Below, one piece after another: positions 1 through 11,099 of a DNA stretch of 64,000 nt. The number at the start of each line of letters is the position of its first letter. Positions within the stretch are counted from its first letter, which is position 1. Location: positions 124,001-188,000 of the forward strand of contig KL647310.1 of assembly GCA_000727475.1 (NCBI GenBank), given 5' to 3'. The notes beneath the pieces are model-generated. The model did no database searches, was not told where the DNA came from, and saw only the letters and a list, made by a program, of their open reading frames with translations. Position numbers and translations under genes: made by a program. Source of the stretch: Sarcocystis neurona (taxonomy: Eukaryota; Apicomplexa; Conoidasida; Eucoccidiorida; Sarcocystidae).

Positions 1-3000
1 TCTACTGTACAAAATTTGCATCACGGCTACATCCCGACACTAACCCTGCGTATAGCGCGCGGTGAGGGGGACGCCTATTTTAATTCGTATAAATACCCAC
101 GTCTATCTGTACATATACGTATACGTACGCCCCAGTTGTCATTTGTCGTCGTGAGGATGCACAAGCGGAGCTACCGTAGAAGAAATCCTGTGCGAGTACT
201 AAAGATCCACATCGGAATGCGTGTACGCAGTTTTGCGGGACTTGGTGGCAACACGGGCAGCAGGTTATTCGTGTCCTTAAATTTTAAGGCCTTTGATAAG
301 TCAGCGGATGCGCAGAGATTGCGTATGAAGCAAAATAGCAAGCGGATAGAAGCACAACAGCAAACGGTAGTCCGCCGTAACGCCGTCTGGTGTTACGGAG
401 CTACTGTGCGCAGCCGGATCCGTGGCCTTAACCAATGAGTCGATGCCGCCGGTCCCGCAACAGCAGCCCCCCACTGCGGCACCGGCGACCCACCGGGCAA
501 GTCGTCCTGCCAGCAGCGCGTTCAGATAGGACCCCCCGGCAGTTGCGGTTCAGATGGTACGGCAGCTGCTCAGGAGCGACAGGAGGAGTTGTCCCAGGAA
601 CGTAACGGCAGCAGCGGCAGCAGCATCAGAACATGTTCATAAGGACAGCACAGGCAGCAGTGGCAGCAGCCGGAGCAGCGGGGTCAGCCACCCGAGTGGC
701 AATAGCGGCAGTAGCGGCAGCAGCGGCACCGGCTGCGGTACTTACGTAGCAACGGCAGTACGGCTGGAGGGAAAACAACAATGCGTCAGACAGGTACGGA
801 CAGCAGCAGGAGCCGAAGACGAATAGCGACGACAGCAGATACAGCAGTCGCAGAGTGAAAAACCGCAGCATCATCTGTGGATTAGACACCAGCGGCGCTG
901 GTGCACACGACAGTGTCTGCCTACCCGTTCGTGTAGCACTCGGTGGCTGCTTGTAGAGAGAAGCAGGACATGGCGAGAGCGACGTGGCTAGATAGACGTA
1001 AAGAAGTGCTGCAGCATCCTTAACAGCTGCAACACGCGCTGGAGGCAGGGTGTGCGATTGACTTCGTGGAATGAAAAAGAAGCGTGAAGGTACGACGCAA
1101 GCGCAGCCGCATTTGCCACTTCTGCCGTGCAAGCTGTCGCTTCACCACACGCGTCAACACCTGGTTAATCTGGTGTTTAACTTGTGCTGGTGCTGCTGTC
1201 GTTTGTGCCTGTCCCGCTTCTCGCTGGAATTGCATCTCACTCTTTATTCTGTTCCAGAAGAACTGTCGAGGCGCCGTTAGTTCACAGTCACAGTGGCAAC
1301 CCGGAAAAGTATACCAGAAAGCAACTGGGCAGCCGGCGCCGATGCATCCGCTGGATGCCAAGGACTCTGTGTGGGAAGGACGCGTGGGGCTACTCAAGTT
1401 TTGAAACAACAGCACGTTCAACCCGTCGCGCAGCACCTGCTGCGGAGGAAAGTCGTGGTAGTGTTGAAGCTGGTCGGCTAAGCTGGAGCAACAGCAGCAG
1501 CACTATGCGTAATTCACGTATTGAAAGCGACAAAGCAGCAATTGTTCAACACATCAGCAACTACTGCAGAAATCATTGCTGGTTTACATCAGTCCTAATT
1601 CACTTAGATGCAGTTGTGCTTAATGGAGGAGTAAAAGACTCAGTTTGTGCATGCGACGAAGCAGCTGCCGCTGTACGAGTGAAGCAGCGGTAGTGAGCTG
1701 ACGCGCAGCACGTGAGGTTAATCTGTTTTCTTTGGACGCACGAGGGTTGCGAGCAGCAGCAGCAGCATAAGCTATTGCTGTTTCCACTTTTTGAAAGGCC
1801 GTACTGCAGAAGAGGTGTGAAGAAGAACAGCAAGTGCAGCAGCAGCGACCAATTCTCCATTCGCGTCATGGCCAGTGACACAGATACTGCTGATACGCGC
1901 AATGCAGGCTCCTCTGACAGAGGACTCGGCAGCAACATAAACTGGAAAGGCACAACAACAACAGGCTAATTGTTGGAGCAACTCTCAGTACATAATCGTG
2001 CATATGCAGGTGTGCACGCACGCATGTCTCTACACATGTGTGCAGGTTTCTAAGCAGCGCCGCATGTATTTCGACCCAGACAGAGCACATCAATGTGTCC
2101 TTCCGTAATGTAGTGTGTTTATCTTCTTGCGACGACTTTGTGCGTGTCTATCAAGAAGCCGTTCGTGTGTGTGTGCCGGGATACAGAAGGAAGGGTCACT
2201 AGATTACGGTAATTGACTACCCGGCTACTTGTAGAAATGCATCCTGTACACGTGAAACGAAGAAAGTGATAGCACGATGCGTGTGCAAACGGCGCACATG
2301 TTTACCCGGGCGTGAAATACTGTATCGACTTTCATTAGATGTAATCTTGGGTACAGAATTCCCGCGGCTGCCCCACACGTGAGAGTCTGATCATGACATC
2401 GAGAGGGGCAATTACCCAGAAATGGCAGGATGCGACCATCTGCATTGGGCCGTGCTTGCGCTTCAGTTATTTGACCCGTTGTGTGCGGCTCAACGAGACA
2501 GGTCAGCAAACTACGCTACTAGAGATGTACACATACACACATGCAACGAGAGCACGCGTTTAGCAGCTGACGTATCAGAGAAACGAGGTGTCTGCCCGCC
2601 TTTCGCGTTGAGGTCACACGCAACCTCATTGGGCCTCCGCGTACTGGGTAGATGCATATTTTCAATAAATGGTGGGGGTCAGCTACACATTGAGCTTTGC
2701 ATGTAAGATGCCGATACGTGCCCTGGATGACGGTAGCTGTTGTGGACAACCCCACGCACTTGTAGGGATTGTGGAGGAGACGGATTGAGACGCTCACGGC
2801 GGGTGTTTTGTTGAATGCATGCGCTTACGCTAACGGTGTTGTTGGCGACACAGGTGGTCTTCTGGATCAAGATTTGTACACGAGGATGCGAGCTCCCCGC
2901 CGACAGTGGAACCCGGATACTGCACGAAGGTGTATACGTGTTGATACACGCTACGCAGCTCATGGCTGTAGTGTAGAAAACAAGCAGCGGGTGTAGCTCT

Positions 3001-4149
3001 ACCGAAGTCGCCTTCACTCGTCGACATTGTACATAAGTACAATTGTGGGGGACGCCCATCGCCCCTGTTGATTGACATTTTGTTTCAAAGAAGAGACTGC
3101 TCCTATTCCATGCGCGGGCAAGTAATGCTAGCAGGAAATATGGACGTGCGGAAAGGATTGGGTTTAGATGGCAGCAAACATACTCATTCGCAGAATGCGT
3201 CGGGAACTTCACGTCGATGCGAAACACACGGGCTATACAATACATTATGCCATCCCCGCCGCCTCCACTCTTCCACAACTTATTATGAATACACGTGTGT
3301 GAGAGTACTTCTGCGACTCAGATATTTGCAATTCTTGAACTGTTCAACACAGGGTTAACCAAGGCGCACTTAGCGGTGTGCTCGAGTTAAAGGGAGCTGA
3401 GCCACGGAGAGCCACAAGTCCACAGTGAAGTGAGTAACGCACGGGATCTACGAGTGTCACAATCGGCGTTGGTGTGGCCTGGTGGTAAGTCACCTCTCTG
3501 CGCACTTCAACTGTCTGCAGGACTAGAAAAGCACTTCGTGAATATGGGTCACTCGAGAGAGACAAAAAATTCGTCCACACAAGAGAATCACTCGATCTGC
3601 CTAGGGACTCCTTAAAATTTTAAGGAGGGGAATACTATATAATCAGCGCACTACCATCTGTGTATGGTACTCAGAAAAGACAACAATCCGCAGTCAGCAT
3701 CGGTGTCTGAGCGCCTTCCGATATCCTTGAAGATGCTCGCATATGCATGTATATATCTCGACTGAGGTGTGCTTAGAGTGACACCTCCACCTCGACCATG
3801 CGTCAATGCATGAAGAAATACACATTCATCTCTCTTTCGCATATCCCACTTACGTGAGGAATAACTCTCCGCAAACGCGCACAACTTTTTTCTACTACCA
3901 GATGAATTACCTGGAGGTTACCCCGGTGTTCGTAGCCGGGGACAACCCTGAGGAGGTCTTCAATATATGCAGGTTATCACGTATTGGAACACGCAGGCTT
4001 GCAGGAACACGAAAATTATCCCCTGTATACACTTCGAACACATCGTAGCATAGTGAATTTCACGTAATTTTGGAGTCCGGTAGAGGAGAGTGCAGGTGTG
4101 TATTTCCTTGTGCGTCCGACCGTTGTGTTGCTTCGCATCTGCGTTGATA

Positions 4150-4300
4150 CATACATATGTATATATATATACATTATATATATACATGTACGTAGATATA
4201 TATATATATGTTATAAGACGTATATCTAAAAAAAATATACACGCGTATTGGTGTACCCGTGTATGTATAAAAATACATATATATATATATACATGTGGTG
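4150..4300. repeat. TA/TATAC microsatellite
   Basis: Long stretches of alternating TA with interspersed TATATAC and TATACATG steps. They create artefactual Tyr/Ile-rich open frames on both strands. Confidence 0.85.
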
Positions 4301-5064
4301 TGTGCATACTGTTGACGGCCTGCCCTTCGCGGCGTGCCCTGACTGTTGCTACGGAGTGAGTTCTGAAAGGTCATGCGCAGAAACGTTGTATTCGCACACG
4401 TCCATCTGACTCACGCAGACTTGCGTGCATCTCCATACAGGCGGACGGGCGTGCGTAGCATACGCAGATATCTGCTGTCTTTCCAGAGAGACCTTTGATG
4501 GGGATCCTTATATACCTGACAGTCTTGATTACCGACACGCAGACAAACAGGTCCTATATCGGTGTGCATCGAGCGTGAGAGACAACATGAAGAGATGTAA
4601 GCTCCCTCTTTGTTTCCATGTATAACCGATATAATAGAGATTTCACGTGCAAATTTTTTCAGAGGACAAATTATTGAGAAATCCTGCGTACAGCGTTCCA
4701 CGTAAACGACTACAGAGTCAAAGAACCGCATCCGTCTGTGCAAGAGAAGTCGCATGAAAGAAGAGGAAAGCGCTTTCCTCCAGCTGGAGGCAGCAAAAAG
4801 CGCGATCCGTGCACACATATTTATACGTGACCATCTGCGTGCGGACAAACGGACATAAAACGCTGTAGCCGCCACACGTTCGGCATACAGTTCCAGACAT
4901 AGCTCACACAGGTGCACCGCAAGTAACTTCTTTAGCGCACCCATGTACCGGAAGACAAAACAGCAGACCGCGCATACCCACAGCGCCCACTTTAATGTTA
5001 CTGCATGCACCTGCGGGACACCTGCTAACCCTGTATACAGGATGGTGATATATGTACGTAAATG

Positions 5065-5185
5065 GCTGCCTGAATATATATACATATATATTATTTATAT
5101 ACACAGATGCATATACGTAGAGAGCTCACACACATGTATACACGGCTACATAGATACGTACATACACATAGACATACATGCAGGG
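5065..5185. repeat. ATATAC/ACATAC microsatellite
   Basis: Degenerate ATATAC, ACATAC and ATACGTAC tandem steps, broken by short unique sequence. It is non-coding and matches many other tracts in the window's introns. Confidence 0.75.
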
Positions 5186-5258
5186 CCTGCAGCGTGTCCC
5201 TGCGTGAATCCTGTGTTCGGACTCTATTGATCACGCGCGAGTCCCCTACACAAGGAGG

Positions 5259-5762
5259 ATGCGCAGCGTGACTAGCCGTCTGAAACACGCCACCATTACG
5301 CACGTGCAGCGCCTGCTGGAGCAGCGCATGCATGAGCAGTGCACGCGTGAGGCCCGCCAGCGGGGGAAGGAGCGCAGTCTTGCGAGACAGTTTATGAACC
5401 ACAAAGCAGTCTACATCGCAAGCCTAGGAGGCCCATCCATTCGCAGGGCCCCGATGGGTGGTGTACGAGTGAGTAGGCATGGGATAACTCGGAAAGATGA
5501 ACACCGCATGCCTCATAGATGCGCGTGCACGTGTACCAGTACCTCGTGCAAGTGTGACGCAAAAGCGCGCAGTGCCGCACGCATCCGGACTGTATGCGCG
5601 AAGAGCTCACGCGCGTGCGCTGGCGCATGCGTGTGGCCTACTCGCGGGAGGAGTGCACGGGCATGCGTTGGAGCACCTGTAGTAACGCGCGTATTACTGT
5701 CGCGCACATGCATGCTGTGGCGCATGCATGAGTACTGCTCATGCGGCGACAGCGTCCACTGA
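5259..5762 (+). other. GC-rich open frame, doubtful coding value
   Basis: A 167-codon frame begins at an ATG and ends at a TGA in a locally GC-rich island. The first 65 residues or so look protein-like (charged, with a stretch beginning HVQRLLEQRMHEQCTREARQ). The rest is dominated by Arg, Ala, Cys and Thr encoded by GCGCATGC-like palindromic steps. There is no family match and no splice partner I can identify. It may be an exon of an unrecognised gene, but chance openness from GC richness is at least as likely. Confidence 0.2.
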
Positions 5763-7052
5763 GGCAGTGCGGCGCTGTCTAGTTAGGTGTTGTACGGGGG
5801 GGGCCAGCCGTTTATGGTGCAGGTGCACAGCGGTAGCGAAGGCGTGCATGAAAGACAGATGAAATGTGTTTCGTGGAGAGTCTGCACCGAGTCTGTGATT
5901 TGACCAGCACGTTACAAGTTTGCTACGTTAGGCCTGCGGGTAGCCGCGGATATTGACGCGTAATAATAAAGTGTCTCAGCCGGACCTTTGAAGGGGTCGG
6001 CCGAAGACGCAGAGTGATACACGCGCTCCCGGCTAAAAGCAGCTGCCGTTTTTCGTGATGCCCTGCTGCTGTAGTTGTTGCCGTGCTGCTGCTGAGCTGG
6101 CGTAACAATGCGAACCTTCGTGAAGCGCTGTTGATTTAGCTGGTGTCCTGCGGCAGCTATATTTTTACTAAGACTGTGTGTTCTCCTTCCCGCTGTCCAA
6201 CTGTCATTCCTGGTGTCCCGTTGGTGCTGCTGTGCGTACAGCAGTGGTTAACTGTGCCTCATGTGTCTAGCACTGCTGCTGAGCCTTCTGGTCTGCTGCT
6301 GCTGCTGCGCCTGTCCTGTACGTGCAGAGACGCTAGCCGGGACATGTTCCCGCCGTGACTTCGACAGTTCTGGAGAAACGTCAAACATGCATCTCCAGAT
6401 ACATTTGTGTACGTATACGTGTATCTTCAGACCACGTACAAATACAGATGAAACCTACCTATATACATATACATATATATGTGTATACATATATACACAT
6501 GTGAAGCCGACTTCCACGTAGATACAGAGCCCACAGGTATATACAAAGAGGCACACAGTCATTCAAGAGAGATGTACAGCTACACAAATGTATGGACACG
6601 TCTCGTCCACGTGGCCACATACGCGCTGTAGTAGACGTAGACGGATAATGGAGACGAAGGACGACCTTCATAACGACACGCTTGTGTATTTTGTCTAGAG
6701 GCACGCGTGTCATCGCAGCAGTCAAGACGAGGCCAGTGCAGTAATATGGAAACCGATTGCATGAGACAGACTGCTCAGGCGAGGAAGCGTTACCACAGCA
6801 GTTCCGCGGCTGTTGCGCTGGACGTGCTGCTTCTCTTCCTGCTGCTTTTGCTGTGCGTTTCAATTTTTTGCCGTATTCCTGCTGCTAATTACTTCCTCGC
6901 CCTGGATGCTCTTGCCGCACCTCTTTTCCCCTTAAGCAATTGATATTGACACACTTTCATTCAGAGACCTGCATCGGCTGCGGCTGTACGAGCTCTCCCC
7001 TACAGCAGCTGACGTTGTTGTGGATGCCCGCCTGTACAGCGGTGCTCTATTT
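5763..7052. other. Region downstream of the 7.05-kb gene, no gene supported
   Basis: This stretch follows the 3' end of the minus-strand gene that stops at 7053. It has CTG-type triplets on the plus strand (6,040-6,330 and 6,780-6,930) and an ATATAC microsatellite around 6,450-6,510. Short open frames on both strands do not join through plausible splice sites. It may hold the 3' untranslated region of the neighbouring gene or unrecognised exons. Confidence 0.4.
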
Positions 7053-8774
7053 TTATTCGGCGGCAGATACCCGGACCGCTGTACCAATTGCAGGGAAGCT
7101 GCTTCTTGGCGAGTCCTGGCGACGACGAGAGGGCGGCCTCTTCTTCAGCTGCTGGTGCTGCGAGAGCTGCTGAAGTTGCTGCGTCTCTTGCGACAGCTTG
7201 GGAGGTTCTACAGATGTCCAGCGCGCTGCCTGCTGTTGCTGCTGCTGTCGAAGACCGTCGTGCTCCTTCTGAGCCTCCCCACGTTGTTCCTCCTTCCCCT
7301 GTTGCTGCACATTTCCTCGAGCATGCTCCTGCTGTTGCCGTGGCCGCGAGTGTTGCTGTTCGCGCTGCTGCTGCTCTTCTCCCTGCTGTCGCTGCTGCCC
7401 CGGAGTTAGCCGCGGTGACGGCCCCCACAATGCGTCGCTCGCACCGAATCTCCTACTGCTGCTGCTGCCACCTCCGTCCCCCTGCAACGGCGCCACAGGT
7501 TTTCTCAGCACTACCCTTCTGTGTGGCAGGTGCTGCTGTTGCGTCCCCTGCTGCTGCCCACTCCCATGCCGCCGCTCTTGCTGTTGTTGTTGCTGCTGCT
7601 GTCCTTCCTGCTGTAGCGCGTCTGCGCACCGTTGCTGCCGCTGCTGTGCCTTTGCAGGAGACTCTTCCAAGCACTGCTCGGCAAGAGAGAGAGCAGCCCG
7701 AGCGGCGCTTGCCGCAGCCTCGACACTGCCGCTGCTGTGGCGTCTTCGCCCCGCAGCTGTTCCTGAAAGAATAGGGTACGCATCTCCCAGCAGCACAGAA
7801 ACTGCTGAACTGTGTGTTCTGAGTGAACCTCCTGGAACGCCCTTCCCCTCCTCATTCTCCACCCCCACAACACCTGCTTGTGCCCCAGTGACGACGGCGT
7901 CTACGGCAGCAGCTCCACCGTGTGAAGTGTGAGAGTCTCCGTCAGCAACACACGTTTCTCCTGCCCAGTCACTACCTGTTTCAGTACCTTCCGGACTCGC
8001 CGGAGTCTCTCTCTGTACTGCAGCAACACCATCACGCCGCTTCGCAGCAGCGCTGCAAACGTCGGCCTCCACAGCACCAGCAGCGTTGACAGCAGCAGTC
8101 AGCCGCGGGGAGAAAGTTGTCAGCGAACCGATAGACAATCGCATTCCCGCATGCACGCCTACAGTCTCGAAGACCTGTAGTGCCCTTCCTTCTGGTCTTG
8201 CACCTGCAACCACGCGAAGACTCTGGTGCTGCTGCTGGAGCGAACGTTCCTCCTCGTCCTGATGCAGCTCCTCCGTTGCTGCCAGCGACGGTGCAGAGCC
8301 ACGACGTAGAAGAGAGGTAGTGCGCCTTGCTGTTTTTGCTGCCGCAGACGTGCTACTCGAAGCAGCAGAGAACCTCGTCATCGCGTGTCGACCAGCACGT
8401 CCACTGTGCTCCTGCTGCGGCTTGTTCCCGCGTTGAGAACCAGGAGAAGCAGCAGTCTCAGAAGAAGAAGACGAACCAACTCGCGAAGAAGAGAGCCTCC
8501 GCAGAGACTGAGACGATTTTCTCCTGCCGCTCCCCAGCTGTGGCGTCCCCCTCGACTGCAGCCTGCCGGGTGCTGCGCCTCTGGCCTCTCCTCTCTGTCG
8601 CGCTGGCGCCGCTTCTTTTGTATCTCTTGCTGCTCTTCCATCTGCTGCTGCCGGAGGGGCGTCAGCGGCTGCGCGGCCGCAGATAAGGTCCAGCATCGAA
8701 TGTTGCATGTTCTCGTCGTTCAGCAGCCACACCAGCGAAAAGTAGCGTTCCACTAGAAAAAACATCGTGCACAC
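7053..8774 (-). CDS. Gln/Ser-rich protein of unknown function, C-terminal exon
   Basis: An open minus-strand frame of about 573 codons ends with TAA at 7053. The frame closes upstream at a TGA just beyond 8774, and a splice acceptor (CCTCAG before CAA GTG TGC) sits between that stop and the open frame, so this is probably the last exon of a multi-exon gene. The first 30 residues are non-repetitive and hydrophobic (ERYFSLVWLLNDENMQHSML). Next comes an Ala/Arg/Ser-rich linker containing motifs such as RRKSSQSLRRLSSSR and RRTTSLLRRGSAPS, which would suit basophilic kinase phosphorylation. Several hundred residues of mixed composition follow, and the tail is Gln-rich (runs of 7-8 Gln). On its sense side the DNA is CAG-type, like the confirmed exons here. 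I recognise no family. The 5' limit is uncertain. Confidence 0.5.
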   Translation of the reverse strand: MCTMFFLVERYFSLVWLLNDENMQHSMLDLICGRAAADAPPAAADGRAARDTKEAAPARQRGEARGAAPGRLQSRGTPQLGSGRRKSSQSLRRLSSSRVGSSSSSETAASPGSQRGNKPQQEHSGRAGRHAMTRFSAASSSTSAAAKTARRTTSLLRRGSAPSLAATEELHQDEEERSLQQQHQSLRVVAGARPEGRALQVFETVGVHAGMRLSIGSLTTFSPRLTAAVNAAGAVEADVCSAAAKRRDGVAAVQRETPASPEGTETGSDWAGETCVADGDSHTSHGGAAAVDAVVTGAQAGVVGVENEEGKGVPGGSLRTHSSAVSVLLGDAYPILSGTAAGRRRHSSGSVEAAASAARAALSLAEQCLEESPAKAQQRQQRCADALQQEGQQQQQQQQERRHGSGQQQGTQQQHLPHRRVVLRKPVAPLQGDGGGSSSSRRFGASDALWGPSPRLTPGQQRQQGEEQQQREQQHSRPRQQQEHARGNVQQQGKEEQRGEAQKEHDGLRQQQQQQAARWTSVEPPKLSQETQQLQQLSQHQQLKKRPPSRRRQDSPRSSFPAIGTAVRVSAAE

Positions 8775-8789
8775 TTGCTGAGGCAGTAC

Positions 8790-9345
8790 TCACGCGATGC
8801 CTGTGCGCGTCAAACACAAGCAGCAGGACGATGGTGCAGCGCCAGCTGCAGCGACACCGAAAGTTCTGCGGCGGCCACAGCAGCAGCCAGGGCAACAGCT
8901 GCAGCAACAGGGAAGCTGCTCCGCAAGTGTTTCAGCAGAGGTGCAGCGCGGAAGCCGCAGCACCAGCTTCGACAGCGAAAAGGTTGCAGGAGGCCAGCGG
9001 TACCAGCGTCCCGGACAACTGGGAATCTCGGGCAGGAACACTACCGGCGAAGCTGCAGCACGTGCAAGTACCGACAAAACGGCTAGAGCACCGAAGTTTC
9101 ACCAATAGTACCACCACCACTAGCAACGGCAGCAACGAGAGGCGACACCTACAGCAGAGCGTCAGAGAACTCAGGCCAAAAGGAGGAGTAACAGCAAAGT
9201 CCATGCAACAGCAAGGCACCCGCAAAGCTGCCACAAGTGTGGCCTCCGCCGCAGCAGCACGGAAGTTGCCGCAGCGGCCGGAAATGGAGAACAAGCACTG
9301 GCGTACGACGCAGTGCAGATATCTCCAGCAGTAATGACAAGGCGA
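8790..9345 (-). other. Probable intron upstream of the 8774-7053 exon
   Basis: On the minus strand this stretch is rich in CTG/CTC-type triplets and lies directly before the proposed acceptor at about 8780. That is the arrangement seen before verified 3' splice sites in the ORP gene. The plus-strand frames over it (8831-9334, 8797-9108) are Gln/Ala/Ser-rich simply because they read the complement. The alternative is a short plus-strand exon. Confidence 0.35.
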
Positions 9346-9814
9346 CGCAAGCTCATAAGACGTGCTCCAAGCAGCTCCCCGGAGGAGCGATGGTCGCAGG
9401 GTCGCTCCACAGGCGAGCTGCAGCAACAGCAGCCAGCGGTCAAACAGGCTGCTGTTTTGCTTGTTTTCGCTATTTGCGGTACATCTTGTTATCATGCACC
9501 TGTCCGTCCTATCGCTGCACGTACAGCTGGAGCCGTGTGTGCTGGTTTCACTGCTGTGGCGCAATTACACCTCACGGCGAAACTTCGATTCCTCTTTTGT
9601 TCAGAAAAGCTGCTTGTCCTGTTGATTTGCCTCTGCTCCTGTGACCGCGCCTGGTGCGCTACCTGCACTCCTTCTCATCCAGGTCCTGACGGTCTCTCTC
9701 TGACGGTCTCCCTCTCCTCCCGCTGTAGACACACGTGCGTCGGCTGCAGTAATGTCGACATCTGCCGCCCCGCCAGGAGTACCGCATCTGCTGCTGCAGC
9801 AGCGCCCCCGTAAA

Positions 9815-10081
9815 TTAAGGCCCTGCTGTTCCTCTTGTTTTCTGGTAAACACCCGTTTGACTTTTTAGATCTTTCCAAAAATAGAGTTGCACACACATGC
9901 AGCCGGTGCATTTAACCCGCTGTTTTGCCTGCGCCCCTCCACTGGACCCTCTCATTGATACAAGCTCTGCTTCCCACACAGCTGCAAGACCTAGTGCCCT
10001 GCTGCTGCAGATGACCGCGTAGCTGCAACTGCGCTTGATATCTCTTAGCTTCCGTCGTTCAAAGTTTCTGCCTTCCAGCAC
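9815..10081 (-). CDS. Possible internal exon of the minus-strand 11.1-7.05 kb gene
   Basis: A minus-strand frame of about 88 codons with balanced, non-repetitive composition. It begins with a basic segment (FERRKLRDIKRSCSYAV), passes through LGLAAVWEAELVSMRG and reaches a Cys-containing stretch (KCTGCMCVQLYFWKDLKS). It lies between a better-supported exon at 11067-10891 and the last exon at 8774-7053. Several GT and AG dinucleotides could serve as splice sites, so exact limits are not set. No family recognised. Confidence 0.3.
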   Translation of the reverse strand: MLEGRNFERRKLRDIKRSCSYAVICSSRALGLAAVWEAELVSMRGSSGGAQAKQRVKCTGCMCVQLYFWKDLKSQTGVYQKTRGTAGP

Positions 10082-10890
10082 ACTGCGCCTTGGAAGGCGT
10101 CTGCCTAGCAGTACTGCCGCTGTTGACAGCCGTTGCTGTCCGCGTCACTTGCAAGATGGAACTAAGGCGTCAGCTCTTTGGAAGGGAGGCCAGCCGATCT
10201 TCACCACTCTGGACAGCATCTACTGAAGCATGCGAGGAAGGGCAAAAGAAACAGAAATATATTTCGCTCGATCTATACAGAGAGCTGTACAGGTATATAC
10301 AGGCGGCCTGGACACGAGAGCACTCCACGTGTCCCGACTCCGCTTGAGCTCTTGACGATCTCCTGCTAAATTTTACGAAAAATCCACCGTAAAAAGGCCG
10401 CGACTAGCAACTCAACGACTGCGACTTCTACGAAAGCGTGCGTTTCCTTTGGAGACGCGCGCGCTGTACGTAATCAAAAATTTCACGCTGTCATATAGAG
10501 ATGATGCCTGGCCGCAGCACTAGCACCCGTGGTAAAGACACGAGAGAGAGCCGACTAGGTTCCCTGCGAAGAGGAACGATATGAAAACCGTCGTCTAAGA
10601 GATAATGTAGGCGACCTGTGCTGCCGTGGAAATACAAAAGCACCAGTTGTCTGTCTTCAGCCTACTTGATCACCAGAACACCGGCATAAGGGGTTGCCAC
10701 TCTCAAGACATTAGTAGAAGAAACTCGCTGACGGAGACGCGGGGCAACTGCGCGTGAACTGTAGACGGTAGTAAGTGTAAAACGGTGAGCACAGCGAGAG
10801 CCCTTTACAACAAAGTGACCGTCTCCACAAGACAGAAAACAAGGTTGGACGCAATCAAGGTTCTAGTAGGCTGTTCATGTGTACGCACAC

Positions 10891-11067
10891 CCGTAATACT
10901 GTTGCTGCTTCTTGTATTGTTGTAGATCTTGCTACATTAATTGCTGCTGCTGTTCCCGTCGCTTTCTCTGAAGTCGCCGTGCCTGTTGTAGCGGCTGCTG
11001 CAGGTGCCGCTGAAATCCAAGCGTCCTCCGCTTCCACCACGTCCAAAGAAGCCGGCAGCTGTTGCTC
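10891..11067 (-). CDS. Probable internal exon of the minus-strand 11.1-7.05 kb gene
   Basis: A 177-nt minus-strand segment is bounded by a strong acceptor (a pyrimidine-rich tract ending TTCGCGCAG) and a donor GTGTGC. It is phase 0 at both ends and encodes 59 residues beginning EQQLPASLDVVEAEDAW, followed by an Ala/Thr-rich part. The sense strand is CAG-type. Sequence 5' of it on the minus strand (11.4-12.4 kb) is CTG-type, as expected for intron. Earlier exons may lie at 11.1-11.3 kb. Function unknown. Confidence 0.4.
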
Positions 11068-11099
11068 CTGCGCGAAGAGCGAGGAGAGGGCACGACGCA

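Larger units (their letters stand above)
1..5250. other. Region without a supported gene
   Basis: I see no convincing gene here. Positions about 440-870 are rich in CAG-type triplets on the plus strand, but every frame is broken within about 90 codons. By the repeat pattern seen elsewhere, this could be a fragment of a plus-strand exon or a minus-strand intron. Positions 1,000-4,100 are mixed sequence with no recognisable protein similarity. From 4,150 onward AT microsatellites dominate. Open frames that can be drawn (for example 16-438 plus, 2679-3278 minus, 4411-5085 minus) have no family resemblance and no splice-consistent partners. Confidence 0.5.

Noticed and set aside
16..438. 140-codon plus-strand frame at the left edge
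   Set aside because: It starts at a non-ATG codon or in poor context, has no family match and no supporting exon nearby. I could not exclude it as part of an exon from outside the window.
7088..7774. Long plus-strand Ala-rich frame opposite the 8774-7053 exon
   Set aside because: It is the complement of CAG-type coding DNA. Its Ala/Leu/Cys content comes from GCT and CTG triplets, and it has no splice partners.
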